Shown here one piece after another: positions 33,179-47,000 of a stretch of 64,000 nt of DNA. Source of the DNA: Hippopus hippopus (lineage: Eukaryota; Mollusca; Bivalvia; Cardiida; Cardiidae); contig OX328110.1 in assembly GCA_946811185.2 (NCBI GenBank), positions 10,396,516 to 10,460,515 of the forward strand, in the 5' to 3' direction. Every line of letters begins with the position of its first letter. Positions within the stretch are counted from its first letter, which is position 1. The notes under the pieces are model-generated. The model ran no database searches and had not been told where the DNA came from. It saw only the letters and a list, made by a program, of their open reading frames with translations. Made by a program: the position numbers and the translations under genes.

Positions 33179-33471
33179 CGAGCGGTTTCCCGCCATTTTC
33201 GGTGGTATATCCATTAGGACAGGGCGGCAGTTGACCCATTCGGGTGTTTTTCTAGATTTTACCACTATGGGTTTAGTCTCTGCCGTGCATTCTTATCGCT
33301 CAGTGAAAATATTTTAGCGAAAATTGAACTCTTGAATCCGATGAGTCGGTGTGGACTGATGATTCTATACGAATGGCTGTGGTTTTCATTTTGTAGGCCA
33401 AAGGGAGACAACTGTAATAACCGTAACGCGAACGTAATTATTGAACGTGCGGTCAGATCTTGCATCTGCTG

Positions 33472-33775
33472 AGTCCCGGTAGCTCAGTCGGTAGCGTACA
33501 GGACTTGAGAACAGGGGTCGCTGGTTCGATTCCTTGCACAGCCAATTTCTTTTCGAGGATTGATGATAGTCATTGGGACAGGATTCATTCCTCTCTCACC
33601 GCTGACCATTGTTTCGATAATAGTTATGTGGGAAAGCAGCCAGTGGCTTTGAAAGAATATTGTGCAGATTACTGGTAAAAGAAACTGCAGGAAAGCATGG
33701 ATAGGTACAATGGCCTCCGCAATTTAAGTGAAATAATGTTGAAAACGGTGTTAAACATCATACAATCAATACAAT
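33472..33775 (+). mobile_element. tRNA-derived SINE (family 2), full length
   Basis: Box A TAGCTCAGTCGG and box B GGTTCGATTCC lie at the correct spacing. The body contains GATAGTCATTGGGACAGGATTC and GCAGCCAGTGGCTTTGAAAG. The tail GAAATAATGTTGAAAACGG then TTAAACATCATACAATCAAT is shared with SINE family 3. Confidence 0.82.
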
Positions 33776-33884
33776 CAGTCTGATCTTAAATCTACACTGT
33801 GCGATTCTTCAAGTAATTTCGCAGTGTAAAGAACTCTTGTTAGGCAGTATTTTGGTTTCGTTCAGGTGTCGAAATTATAATTGT

Positions 33885-34055
33885 GGCTCAAAGGATAGGA
33901 TTTGTCACTGAAAAGATAGTAAATATTGTGCGAAAAAGAAGAGAAAAAATGCTTGTTACCGGCAAGTTCTCTTTTTTCCTCGATGTTTTCAAAAGCATTA
34001 CCTCGAGGCGGGGAAAAACATAGGACTGTTTAGAAAAAGGTCATTGCTATAGACT
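33885..34055. repeat. family A MITE, decayed
   Basis: GTAAATATTGTGCGAAAAAG and CTTTTTTCCTCGATGTTTTC are the arms. Confidence 0.55.
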
Positions 34056-34104
34056 GTTATCAGAAATCAGATTTAATTCCCAATGGCGACATAGATCACG
34101 TCGA

Positions 34105-34345
34105 GTTGATTGATTGAACAGTGTTTTACACCGTTTTTAACGTTATTTCAGTCCTATTGATACGGCGACAGCTCACATAGTCATGTATGTCCTGGGTTTC
34201 ATCTTCACTAAGCTAGGGCTCTGATGTGTCTTGCCCAAGAACAATCCCACGAAAAACCCAGTGTTTTCAACGAGGCTCGCACCCGTTGAATCAAGGTGAC
34301 GAGTCATACACTTTACCGCTAAGCCACGCAGGACAACTATCACCT
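34105..34345 (-). mobile_element. tRNA-derived SINE (family 3), reverse
   Basis: On the minus strand GTCCTGCGTGGCTTAGCGG gives the head, and GGCAAGACACATCAGAGCCC the body. The sense copy is at 44972-45215. Confidence 0.7.
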
Positions 34346-34749
34346 AAGAGTGTCCTCCGGCAGGTCAGTTAAGAGTTTTCTCTAGCAAGGCACAACATAG
34401 TCTTAGCCTAGCGCGGGGAAATTCAGGAAAGCAATGAATGAGAGCACTCTCACCGTGATATGACTGAAATACTGTTTAAAGTGGCATAAGATCCATAAAA
34501 CATTGAAAAAAAAACAGCCATTAATTTCCTTGATCGAGGCTGAACGAAGCTGTTTGACCATAATTATAACCTTGGCAACACTTCCAAATAGTTTCGAGTA
34601 AATCGGTAAACATAGTAACAATGTGCACATGTATGAGTAATGTCAGCGAACATGTAAATACCGCATCCATTGCGATTTCGATTGTATTACACTGGTGTTT
34701 AAAGTTGCTTTTAACAGAAATTGAGCCATAATCTGTGACAATGGGGTTT

Positions 34750-34970
34750 AAAGCATCTGAAAAAAAAAAGTGTTTTCTCAAACAACCTCGACTTTCACCG
34801 AACCCGAGTAAGGAAGCCTTTGAAAATGTTGTGCTGGTAACCAGCATTTTCTCCTTTTCCCACAATGTTTTGTACCTTACCAGAGACAAAATCAATCACT
34901 TGAGTCATATTTTAATTATCGTCTGCAAAGGTTTTTATATTGGATTAGTTTAAAGTTTTGTCGTTTTGAA
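34750..34970 (+). repeat. family A MITE
   Basis: CCGAGTAAGGAAGCCTTTGA, GTGCTGGTAACCAGCATTTTC, CCCACAATGTTTTGTACC and GTTTAAAGTTTTGTCG. The left palindrome arm has lost about 18 bases. Confidence 0.7.
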
Positions 34971-35112
34971 GATCTTGTTTCGTTTTTCCCCATCTATGAG
35001 CATACAGTTACTTCCTTATGATTTTTCCCGACAAGACTTCAACTTTCTCCCCCTTCTCTCTTCCGCCAACACATGGGGTCAAAATCTAGTTTAATGCCCT
35101 TGTAATAGATGC

Positions 35113-35323
35113 ACTAGCTCAGGCTGCTAAGCGCGACTAAAAGGACTTTTTGCGGACAATGTAGATCAAGATCAGACTGCACAGAACGTGCAGTCTGATC
35201 TTGGACCTACACAGTCCGATGAGGAGATATCTTTTCCTCCAAGATTCCTATTGGAAGGCAAAATTTGGATTTTTACTATCGGCTTGCAAGTTTATTTCAT
35301 TTATTTAGTAAGATAACGGTTAA
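35113..35323 (+). repeat. family B MITE
   Basis: CAGGCTGCTAAGCGCGACTA on the left, the near-perfect palindrome GATCAGACTGCACAGAACGTGCAGTCTGATC, and TAACGGTTAA at 35314-35323. Confidence 0.82.
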
Positions 35324-35696
35324 CTTGTAAAGCGCCGATTAGACAATGGACATTTTTATAGATAAAAACTAAAATGTTGCAGTTTGGAGGCTTTTTTATT
35401 TTAAAACGAAAATATCTCTACATATATAGCGAAAAGATATATACATTATCAAACTGCACGTTTTGTGAAGTCTGACCTTGACTCTACACTACACGCAAGA
35501 GCAACTAAACTAACGAAAGGCGCTTGAAGTGTTAGTTTGTCAAATGTTAAAATCCTTGTCCAGATCTAGTTGCAAGTTCTACTCATAAACTCCGGAATCA
35601 AATATGAGGCTAAAGTTTTCCTTGTGATTCACGGACAAGGAAAGGTAACACGAAATAAATGTCAGTTTTAAGTGAATTATTTACTTACACACATAT

Positions 35697-35927
35697 TATA
35701 CACTTTACCTGATAAAAGCCCTTGGATTTACGACACTGAAGAAGAAGGCTTTTGAAAACATTTTGAGAAATGGAAAAAATCCTGGTTACCCGTATTTTTT
35801 CATTTTCCCATAATGTCTTTTAATTTTTCAGAAACAAACACAAAAACTTGGGCCAAATTTAATTCGTCAGTTGCAAATATTTTCCATTTGAACAATTCTG
35901 AAACTTTGTCGTCTGTTTAAGAGTTAA
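35697..35927 (+). repeat. family A MITE ending in a shared TTAA
   Basis: CACTTTACCTGATAAAAGCC to GTCGTCTGTTTAAGAGTTAA. The TTAA at 35924-35927 is also the left end of the next family B copy. Confidence 0.75.
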
Positions 35928-36132
35928 CTATTAAGCTGATAAACAAACAGAATGAAGAATCCCAGCCAACAGAATACACCGAAACATGGCGATTACACAG
36001 TGCTTGTTGCTGGAAAAACTCTCCCTATCTGACAGTGTAGATCCAAGATCAGACTGCACGTTGTGTAGTCTGATCTTGATCTACACTGTCCACAAAGGGT
36101 CAGTGATTCGCCCTTAGCAGCCTAAGGGTTAA
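35924..36132 (-). repeat. family B MITE
   Basis: The left side is diverged. The right side has GATCAGACTGCACG ... CAGCCTAAGGGTTAA ending at 36132. Confidence 0.7.
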
Positions 36133-36242
36133 TTTTAGAACTGAACCCTTGTTTTGTCATGCAAAATCATGGATGCATTGCCGACAGTGTAGACCAAGAT
36201 CAGGCCAGCATCATCCTTGTCTTCGCATCTCAAGATTATCTA

Positions 36243-36453
36243 TTAACCTTTAGAATGCTAAGCGCGACTCAAGAACCTTTTGCGGACAGTGTAGAACAAG
36301 ATCAGACCGCACAGAACGTGCAGTCTGGTCATAGTTCTACACTGTCCAATACGGAGATATTTCTACTCAAAAGGTACCTTTGAAATAGCAACGTGTGGGT
36401 TTTTGCTACCGGCTTGAAAGTTTCATTTCATTTATTTAGAAGGTTATCGGATA
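36243..36453 (+). repeat. family B MITE
   Basis: TTAACCTTTAGAATGCTAAG at the left; palindrome GATCAGACCGCACAGAACGTGCAGTCTGGTC; right end AGGTTATCGGATAA. Confidence 0.8.
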
Positions 36454-36953
36454 ATGATTTCGTAATGTAAAGTAGTAAAACTTGTAATTACTCTTTTAGG
36501 CTTTTTAAAAACATCATTTCGGTTATATCACGGCGACCAGTGCACGTGTCCATGCTTTTCTGTTTTTTTTTTTTTTACAAATCCTTTACAAAACATTCTT
36601 TATACTGGCTCCTTTTCCACATAAACATCGTCAAAATAAAGTTCAGTGGTAAGAGAGGAATGAATCTTTTAACAATGACGATCATCAAACCCTACGAAAG
36701 AGCCAGGAACTCGAACAAACGACTCCATAAATTCAAGCCCAGGGCTGATATATTTACGAACCATTCTTAGTAACATTCTCAGGCTATATCGTAAGATTTT
36801 TTATAAAAATTCAAATATAACCTAATTTCTGATTTGCTTCCAGAACATGCGGTACTTGCTAAATCTAAAATTAGACAAATAATGCAATCTAAAATGGATG
36901 AAAGAAACAAAACGGCTCTAAATCTTACCCGACTGGGTAACCGAGCTTGGCTA

Positions 36954-37155
36954 TTAACTCTTAACCTGCTAAATAAGTGATATAAAACTTTCAACCCGAA
37001 AAATCCGAATAATGCTATTTCAAACTTACCTATTGAAGAAAAATATCTCCTTATCGGACAGTGTAAATCCAAGATCAGACTGCACGTTCTGTGCAGTCCG
37101 ATCTTGATCTACACTGTCCGCAAAAGGTTCTTCAGCACTTAGCAGTCTAAGTTTT
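36954..37155 (-). repeat. family B MITE
   Basis: TTAACTCTTAACCTGCTAAAT to CTTAGCAGTCTAAG, core GATCAGACTGCACGTTCTGTGCAGTCCGATC. Confidence 0.8.
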
Positions 37156-37960
37156 CAAGCGATGTAAACCCCATTCACCTTTAAAATATCAAATAAAACC
37201 TAACAAGACAAACACAATCTTGAGACACGATCCATATCATTGCAATATCAAGACTTGTTGCCCAGAATACGTTCGCAAAGTAGACAGTGTAGATCAAAGA
37301 TCAGACTGCACGTTTTGTGCAGTCGTATTTTCATCTACACAGGCCGCAAAGGCACAGACAGTTGCAACAAGAACTCTGAAAAATACAGACTGCGTAAAAA
37401 TGCCAGCAAATAGCCAAGGCCCTTAGAATAAACATGTCTACATATTTGACCAATCACAAATTTCTATTTATTCATTTGTTATTAGTACCATAAAGTAGGT
37501 CACATTCAGCTGCAGGGAAAAAGGGTTAAAAACCAATAAACTCACCAAATCCTATTTTGTGATAGTCAACCGAATAGAGCCTGCAGTATATTTATATCGT
37601 ACACATAATATGTCGATCCTTTTAGTGGTAAATAAATGAAATAAACGTTCTTAGACATTACTCATGGTTCAGGTATTGCAATTTCAAAGCTGTTTTTGTC
37701 AGAATATCTGGTAAAGAGGCGGACAGTATAAACCCAAGATCAGAATGCACTTTCTGTGCAGTCTGATCTTATATCTAAATTGTCCACATAAACAATGAAA
37801 TCCAGGTGCATCGCTACAAGGGTTATTTATATGCGTGTTGAAGAGATAGACAGTCAATTGATGACAGCGTGTTTAGCTTGTTCATTGTAATTAGTCGAGC
37901 GTCTACATATCTAGTAAAGCTGTGTTTATTTTCTTTAGAAAAATAAAAGTTTTAGTCGGA

Positions 37961-38095
37961 ATGAAAATTTGTGTTATAGGGGCTACAGGCCCCTCGGGTC
38001 AAGAAGTGGTGAAAGAGGCTTTAGAAAGGGGCCACGAGGTCACAGCCCTTGTTCGAAACCCCGAGAAGATAGCGCAAAAAAGTGAAAAACTAAAG
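37961..38095 (+). CDS. reductase exon 1, dinucleotide-binding loop
   Basis: The 45 codons from ATG end KSEKLK before GTAAGT. A TTTTCTTTAG at 37929-37938 could be an acceptor, meaning a further non-coding 5' exon may exist upstream. Confidence 0.9.
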
Positions 38096-41000
38096 GTAAG
38101 TTTTCTTTGTTGGCATAAATATAATTGTGTTTGACAATTGTTTCGTTAACGTCTTCTGCATATCACACCCTCAAATGTCATTGACGTAGAGAGCCGATCA
38201 AAATCAGGATGCATGTCGTTGTAGTCTCATCTGGTATTCTCTTTTTGATGATCAACTAGCTATGAAAGGTTTGTAAAAAAAAAAGAGTTGAAAAGTCACT
38301 GTTGTCTCATCTTGTATTTTTTTTTTTGTATGCAACTAGTTAAAAAAGCTTTGCAAAAATAGGTAAGACGAAAATGTTAATTTTCAAACATACTGTCGCC
38401 AGAATAATCGAGCTCACCGTATCGGAAAGTTTAGATCAAAGATCGGATTGCACTTTCTTTGCAGTCTGATCTACACTGTTTTGTTAAGTATTCTGGTGAA
38501 AAAAAAGCTACCTAGAAACAACAATGGTTTGATTTGTTTTCCTGATTTTGCCAAAATTCAAATTCAAATTCAAATAGTTTTATTCAGAATACATAAGGCC
38601 ACCGGCCCAAAATACAAAAAAATCAGAAATGTCATATATTTAGAGTGACTTTTAGGTAATAACATAATATGCACTATAACTTTAGAGTATCGATGGTTGT
38701 TAAATACTTTCTGATGTCAGGGGATAGTTTGTGTAAGTTGTCTAAATATTTATACATCCTATATAATATATTACAAAACTTACTTGATTATTGCATTGAT
38801 TCGTACAAAAGGTATACTTGTAAAAAGGGGCTTTTGTGGAAGGCATAGATCAAGATCAGACCGCACAGAACCCGCATTCCGATCCTGAATCCATACCGTG
38901 CGCTTGCATATACATATACATGAGCTTTTGTGGAAGGCATAGATCAAGATCAGACTGCATAGAACGTGAATTCCGATCCTGAATCCATATCGTACGCCTG
39001 CATATACTTATACATGGTTTTAGGAGTGACCACGAAGATCGTGATGAATACAACATTCACCCGTTTTGCAGCGGAGAAATTTTGGGAACAGTTTGGAAAA
39101 GGGAAAATTCGCAGTACATAACTTCTTTAAAAAAAATGTTTGCGAAAGAAAAAAAAACACACTTTGATCAACACGAAAATTTTCAACGTTAATTAATGTA
39201 TTAAGCCCCGAAATGACCAAACAGTCACGTGTTTGTACGACTTTGCAGTAACTGGTATTTGAAAACATTGGGGGAAAAGGAGAAAATGCTGTTAGCCAGC
39301 ATTTCTTCCTTTTCCTGCAACGTTTTTTACCCTTTCAAAGCTTTCTTTGGCTACAAAGTGATTATAATTTACAATCCACAAGCTATGAAAATAAAGCTGT
39401 TTATAATAATAATAATAATAATAATGAGACCTTGATGTTTGTTTTCGACAAAAATAAATGCCTGCATTTACCTTGACTTTGCCCACCGGTATGTCAAACC
39501 TCCGCTCTGCACGTACACTAACGATGGACACGTATGTGAAATATTTTCGAAAACGTATTTATATAAAGGGTTCAGAAGATTTGGGGGGGACTGGAAAACG
39601 TGACAGACATACGAACGATCGGACAGACAGACTGACAGACAGGCAGACAGACAGACAGAAAGAAAAACTCTTCCGAAAACCAACGTGTTTAAGTTCAAGG
39701 GAGAGTAAATGATCATAATATTAATGATGATGATGATGAAATTACTTTCATAATGTCCTTGTAAAATACGAAATATCACCGTATTAACTCTTTCGTCTGG
39801 CTAGCCATTACGAATTCAAGAATACACGTAAAACATTGTGGTAGAAAGAGAAATTTTCGTCCTTTCCTTCGATGATTTTCTCTTGTGCGTCCTTGTAACA
39901 GTTCTCAGTAAGTCTCAAAATGGCCTCTATAATAATGGGTATTAAGTGTTAACCCTTAGGCTGTTAAGCGCGACTCAAGGACCTTTAGCGGGCAGTGCAG
40001 ATTAAAATCAGACTGCAAGTTCTGTGCAGTCTGATCTTGGCTCTGCACTGTTCGATGAAGATGTTTCTGTCCCTCAAAAATAAGTGCAACATTTGGGTTT
40101 TTGTTATCGGCTTGAATGTTTCATTTATTTACTTATTTGGCTGTTCAAGGGATAAAGTCAAGTTAACAATTACCACATCATCCCTACTGTTTCTGACTAG
40201 GAGGAAGGAGGCTTTACAAACATTTTGAGAAAAGGAGAAATTGCTTGTTACCAGTACTTTCTCCTCTCCCCACTCTATTTTTTCTTCCTTTTTCATAGCC
40301 ACTCGAATCTCATTATGTTTGTCGTCTGCAAATTATATGCTTGTAAGTCTGTTGAAAAGAAAGCCTTTGTAAACATTGTGGGAAAAGGCAGAAAATGCTT
40401 GTTTCTTGCTTTTTCTCCCTTTTTCCAAAATGTTTTCCACCTTTCCAAAGACCAATCCCGCTATTTGAGTCAAATTTAAATGTGTCGTCTGCAAATGCTT
40501 TCAACGTGGACGTGGCTAAACTTTTGTTGTCTGGTAAAGTTAAAATAAGCTGCTAGGCACGACTCAGTGACCTTTTGCGGATCGTTTGGATCAAGATCTT
40601 GAATCTATACTGTCTCCCTCTGCCCCCAAAAAACATTTGAAATAGTAAAAGTTTGGTTTTTAATGTCGCCCTGAAAGTTTCATTTCACTTATTTAGTAGG
40701 ATATGGATTAATGAACTCTTTCACTACCAAGTAAATAATTTACACTTTTTCATTGGCTAAAAATATAGTCCCATTTCAAGATGAAGGGACAGTTTGGCTT
40801 TAATCTAAAGTGAAGTAGAGGACAGTGTAGATCAGAGATCAGACTGAACGTTCTGTGCAGTCTGATCTTGATCTACACTGCCCACAAAAGCTTCTGGTGT
40901 CGTCAACAGTAAAGAAAGAGTTAAATACCATACTGAGTAACTTTATAGGGCGCCATCTGTCAACAAACTTGTGCATACTTTCGTGTAGTTAACTCTTTAC

Positions 41001-44000
41001 CAAACGACAAAAGTGTAGACCTGTCCAAATTGAAAGCATTTGCAGACGATAGAATAAATGTGACTGAAAAATTGAAATATATTTTTGAAAAGGTAGAAAA
41101 AATTGTGGGAGAAGGAGAAAACGCTGGTTACCAGCATTGTCTCCTTTTCCTACAATGTTACCAGAAGGCTTCTTTCTCGGGTTCGTTAAAATTCGGGATT
41201 GTATGCTAAAGGGTTAACCATTTTTGTCCTCTATATCACTGTTGGTAATTATTAACTCTCTAGGCGTCATTGGCGAAATCATGGGCTTTTGCGGACGGCA
41301 AAGATCAAAATATCAGATTATGAAGAAATAACATTTTCTCCTTGCCCTACAATGTTTTCTACCCGTTCTACGACAGATCCCCAAATTTGTGTAACATCTG
41401 AATTGCTGTAAATGCTTCCGCTTAATTGTAGTCTAAAATTTTGTCATTTGATGCTGTTTAAGCGTTTACCACACAATCCTAACTTTTCACGACCCTGAAG
41501 AAGAAGAAAACAATTTTGAATCAAAGGACTGAAAGTCCTGAAAAGCGGATTTGTTGAACAGTTTTAAGCTATGTTTTGATGTAATGAAAATTGAAATCTT
41601 TTATCACATGTAATACATGTAGATCTATAATATGTAAGTAATAAATAGAGTAAGCAAAGACAATGGGAGTCTAAGTTGTTTACCAAGTGTGCTGTGCAGC
41701 AACTGTTATTTTACTACTTTATTAGAGTAGTAATTTGATCTAACAATCTGACGTGATTTTATGCTAGTATTCAATTTAGGACTGTAAATATGCGTAGGAC
41801 TGTATACACAGTGTTTAAAAAAGTGACATTGTGGTGTACTAGCTAAAACTTAAAGTAGGATGGTTAGTGCGCAAACATGACAGTATCTGATTCAGGTCAA
41901 ACTGATAACATTGTACGGTCTTGAAAAAAGAATATTTTTCAAGGCTAATATCAGCATAAACTGAAGAAGTTTTAGAGATAGTTATGGATCTTTATAAAAG
42001 AGCTGTACAATTTACACTTGTTTATTTCGTCGGAATTCTAAGACCTTTCTAAAGCTTTCAAAATCATTCAAACATTTAACATTTTTTGTAGCAGAATGGT
42101 GTAGTGAAGCTACATGTAAACATACTAGAAAATACAAACATGTAGAAACAAACTAAGGTGGATTTGTATAAGTGAAAATTATTTGACAAAAATATAGAAT
42201 ACTTCAGTTGTTGATGAGTAAGATTTAAAAAAATACACAAAACAGGAAATTTTTTGCTTCAATGACAATGATATGTAATGATAATTCTGTAAAACCAAAG
42301 TTTTAAGGTCTACAACTGTCAATCAGTTTCAGCAATCATAAACAAATTTGATCAAAGAGTGCAATATATTGCTACTTACACATGTATGCAATATGAAATT
42401 TTTGCACCTTCTTGTTGAACACTTTACAAGAGGACAGAATTTTTGACTCTCCCAAACTAAAACCAACTATTCAGATTTTCATACTCTCACCAAACTCAAA
42501 AATGACTCATCACTGAATTATGGCTGGAAAATCATTACTACAGAAGAAAGCTAAGATTTAGAAAAAAATATATATATCTTAATTGGTATTTCCTTAATAG
42601 GCTACATAGCCTCTATGGTTATTATTAGATTTCATACCACAGTTTTGGAAAACCTTGTGAGAATGGTACATAATCAATAACATGCATCGTCGACAATGAC
42701 TCATATTCAAATAAGTATCAAGACGTTATATCTGATGTGATAAAAAATAAACAGAGTTACCTATTGCTAAAGTACATTTTCACTATCAAACGCCCAAAAT
42801 TGCATCGTTTACTGAATTTAACCGTACACTTTATATTAAAAGAAATATATATCTGGTAGTATTTATTGGCCTTTAAAAAAAAAGATTTGTGATATAAAAA
42901 CTAAATAGCTCCATATTTAGAGCATTAACAAACAATTCAATAATTATGGCTCAGATTATGTGGTTTGTATTTGTATAGGGCACAAAAAATTATAGGATAA
43001 AAGAAAGAAAAGAAACACTGATGTCTTGTTTTCCAGCAATGTTTTAATAGGCCCTTTTACACAGGACTCATAAAACATGGGATTTATCGTGTGTTAAAGG
43101 GCTAAAAAAAGAAAAATCCTCAAAAAAATTCTCCCTATTTAACTTTGTATGACACAAAATTCAAAATTAACGGGTCAAATATAGGTCATGTTTGGACAAA
43201 CCATAAGGTATTCCGAATACTGATTATATGTATTTGATTGCTGGGATTGAACCCAGAACCTTCAGGTCCCAAGGCGAACGCTCTACCACATTGCTACAAA
43301 AGCTAGTTCTATAGCAAGACAGTATAAGTGTCCCCTTATAAAAACACAAGAGGGCCATGATGGCCCTGTATCGCTCCACTGGCTAATACGTAAAATCCCT
43401 CCATGCCAAACATTACAATACTTGGCCAATTGGTTTTGAACATGAGACCCCTGAGACAGGACTAAAATTGGTAGCCCTAGTTCTTATGGTTAGTAACAAG
43501 AAGTTTTCTAAAGATTTCACTATATAAGCCCATGTAAAACTTCAGACCTCTGGGGATGAATCAAATTCCACCCTATGGCTATGATTTACGTACTCTTGGT
43601 AAAGCTACATGCGAAATTTGGTAGCCCTAGGCTTTATGACTAAAGTTTTCCCTATCTAAGCCCATGTAAAACTTGTGACCCCCGGGGTGGGGTCAAATTT
43701 GACCCAAGGGCTATAATTTGGGCACTCTTGGTAGAGGCCCACTAAGTAAAGCCACATGCAAAATTTGGTAACCATAGGCCTCATGGCTAGGTACAGGGAG
43801 ATTCTCTATATAAGCCCATGTTAAACTTGTGACCCCCGGGGCGGGGCCAATTTTTACCCCAGGGCTATAATTTGTGCACTCTTGGTGAAGTCCCACTAGA
43901 TAAAGCTACATGCGAAATTTGGTAGTCCTAAGCCTTCTGGCTAGGTACAGGGAGATTTCTAAAGTTTTCCCTATCTAAGCCCATGTAAAACTTGTGACCC

Positions 44001-47000
44001 CCGGGGTGGGGTCAAATTTGACCCAAGGGCTATAATTTGGGCACTCTTGGTAGAGGCCCACTAAGTAAAGCCACATGCAAAATTTGGTAACCATAGGCCT
44101 CATGGCTAGGTACAGGAAGATTTCTAAAGTTTTCTCTATATACATGTAAGCCCATGTAAAACTTGTGACCCCAGGGGCTATAATTTGAAGAAACTTGGTA
44201 GAGGCACACTAGATAAAGCTACATGCCAAATTTGGTAGCCCTAGGCCTTATGGTTTCAGACAAGAAGATTTTCAAAGATTTCCAATATTTTTAAGTTTTG
44301 TTGCCATGGCAACCAGTGTTGTTGACGGAATCAAATTCTTTCAAGAAATCTGAAGAGGACCATGGCAGGATCATTTCTGTGAAGTTTCATCAAAATTGGA
44401 TGGGTAGTTTCATAGAAGATGTTTAAAGTTAATGCACGGACAGACGGACGGACGCACGATGGACACTGGGCCATGACATAAGCCCGCTTGCCTTCGGCCA
44501 GTGGAGCTAACAAGCTATACATTTACATCAATCTGTGGGATAGACCAGTATATAACATATCCATGTCAGGTCATGGCATCTGACAACTGGATCTAGAGAA
44601 AATTTTGATTTTTTGGTTTATTTTAACACTTTAAAGAGTAAACATCAAACACTCCGTGTTAATAATCCTGAAGGAAATAGGCAATTGAAAGCATTAAGGG
44701 ACAAAAACAAAATTCTGGTAAGCAATATTTTCTCCTGTTCCAACAATGTTTTCAATCATATGAGTTCATTTGTATCAATTTCTGAACTGTTGTCTGCAGA
44801 AGCATTTAAAGTGCCTAAAACTTGTCATATGGGGAAGGAATGAATAATGAAATGGCATCCATTTGATTACCAGTTTTGATTTAAAAAACAAAAAGTAACT
44901 TATGCATAGATGGTGGACATAGACTAATCTGAACAATCTTACAAAAATTAACTCCCCTCTAAATATGGATATGGCGTCCTGCATGGCTCACCAGTAAAGT
45001 GTAGGACTTGTTACCTGATGGCCTAGGTTTTAGCCTCACTGGAAGCACCATGGTTTTCTGTGAGAGTGTCCTTAGGCAAGACACTTCAAAGCCCTAGCCA
45101 AGTACTGCTAAAACCCCTTTAAAACATACATAAACAAGCTAGCTGTAGCAGTTACATGACTGAAATAATGTTCAAAGTAACATTAAACACCATTCAATTA
45201 ATCAAATGATCTAAAATTGACCTGCAAGGTTAACGTAATCTAACTTTTCTGTCAGCCACACAAAATGTGGCTCTTAAGTTTTTGAAAACATTGGTAGACC
45301 AACAGGTTTTTCAGTTTTCATTCTTACTAAAGTAGTTTTTCCCCATCCCATAACACCATAAAGGATACAATGTGTTTTAACTTAAGTAAGTGTGGCTATA
45401 TTATCCCATTTTGAAGGATGTTCAGAAAAAAAATTGAAATAGCTTATCCAGTTGGCTGAGCTTTATTTAACAATTTTAGCTAAACTAAAAATCAAGGGTT
45501 TTCAGAAGAACTAGTGAAGGTGGTTTTTGTCTGAGACTTTGCTTTAAACAAGATTGAAAATATTAACAGCTCACCCTAGGGTTTGTAAACATGTGAGCTT
45601 ACATAGCTACAATAAACATGATGACTCTATTTTTCTTTTTTTATAGCCTTTTAAGCATTTCTAAAATCATCATTATTCATCATTATGCAAGACTCTTTTG
45701 AAATATTGAAACTTCTGTACTCAGACATCAAGGTTTTTTTTTATTTTTACAACAGCATTTTACAAATCTAGTCAGGCTATAAACACAACACTTTCTAAAT
45801 TTTTATATAGTTGGTATAATCATACAGACTGTAAACAATTCAAATCTAAAATAGTGTGCCTATGAGAATGGAATTTTACTATGTTAGGCAGTCTGATCTT
45901 AATCTACTCTTGTTACATAGCATACAAACTGTCCTCATTCTGAGGTATAAAGCATGCATTGTTTTGAAACGGTTTAGTTTAGAAAAAACAACACAGGAGT
46001 CCTCTCAGGGAAACAGTAACAGTGGTATTTTGTGTGTCAGTTCTTACTGAAAGCACATTGTCCTTTCCATAACTCTAACACCTAGGAATCCCTTCAGGGG
46101 TTCTTCCTAATTACTACGCAACTTCAAACTATTGATTTCAAAATGAAATACAAAATCAAACAAGAAACAATAATTTGATTGTTCGGGTACAATGATTTCT
46201 TCTCTCCTTTCAAAGAATGTTCTTGGTTTCATTCCTGCACTCAAAATTGTTATGTAATTGTCTGAAAGGTGAAAACTAAGTGGTGTGTTTAGTATTTTCT
46301 AAGATTTAGACCATGTGTAATTCATGAATATTGAATGTACCTTCCTTCTGTTACATAAATGAAAATTTACCAGTATCTTCATAAAGAAACAAGTCAAGAA
46401 AATAATTATTTTACAAAATAAAACTCGGGTCAACTCATACAGTGCCACAAAACATGAAATTGATTGTAACTACCTTCAAAAATAATTTGATGGATGACTG
46501 ATTTCTGGTGGTTACATTAGTTTCAACACTGTTTCAGTCTTACAGTGACAACAACTTATTTATTTGTGTACCTCTCTAGTTTTACTTGGGCTTGGCTGGT
46601 TCTCTGCAATGTCTATATAGATCAAGTTTTCTTTGAAGTTTTGAGCCTTGTCTTTGTGAATTTTAGTCATACTACCAAGGTTAAGCAGTCGAAACCAGGG
46701 GCAGTTTTAAGCGGCAGTTTTAACCGGTTCAAACCGCCCCGGTCAATACTCCAAAAGTGGTCAATAGTGGTCGATTGAATATTTGTAGTGGTCATTTTGA
46801 AACTTTAATGGTCAGATGAGGTTTAACAGGACAGTTGTGCTATTTAGTGGATGATTTGTGTTGAATTCATCAATATGCATGAGTTGACTTGAGTGGAAAA
46901 ACTGTTTTGTCCCTGCAAAGGGCACTCATCAGCTGGCCTTTGCAACTTTTCCAAAACTGTGTAGAAGTTCCAAATAAGGTCCCCAGGTTTCATGTTTGAC

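Noticed and set aside
33340..33380. CTGATGA motif as a hammerhead ribozyme core
   Set aside because: The required GAAA after stem II is absent and the helices do not close. Another CTGATGA at 19318 fails for the same reason.
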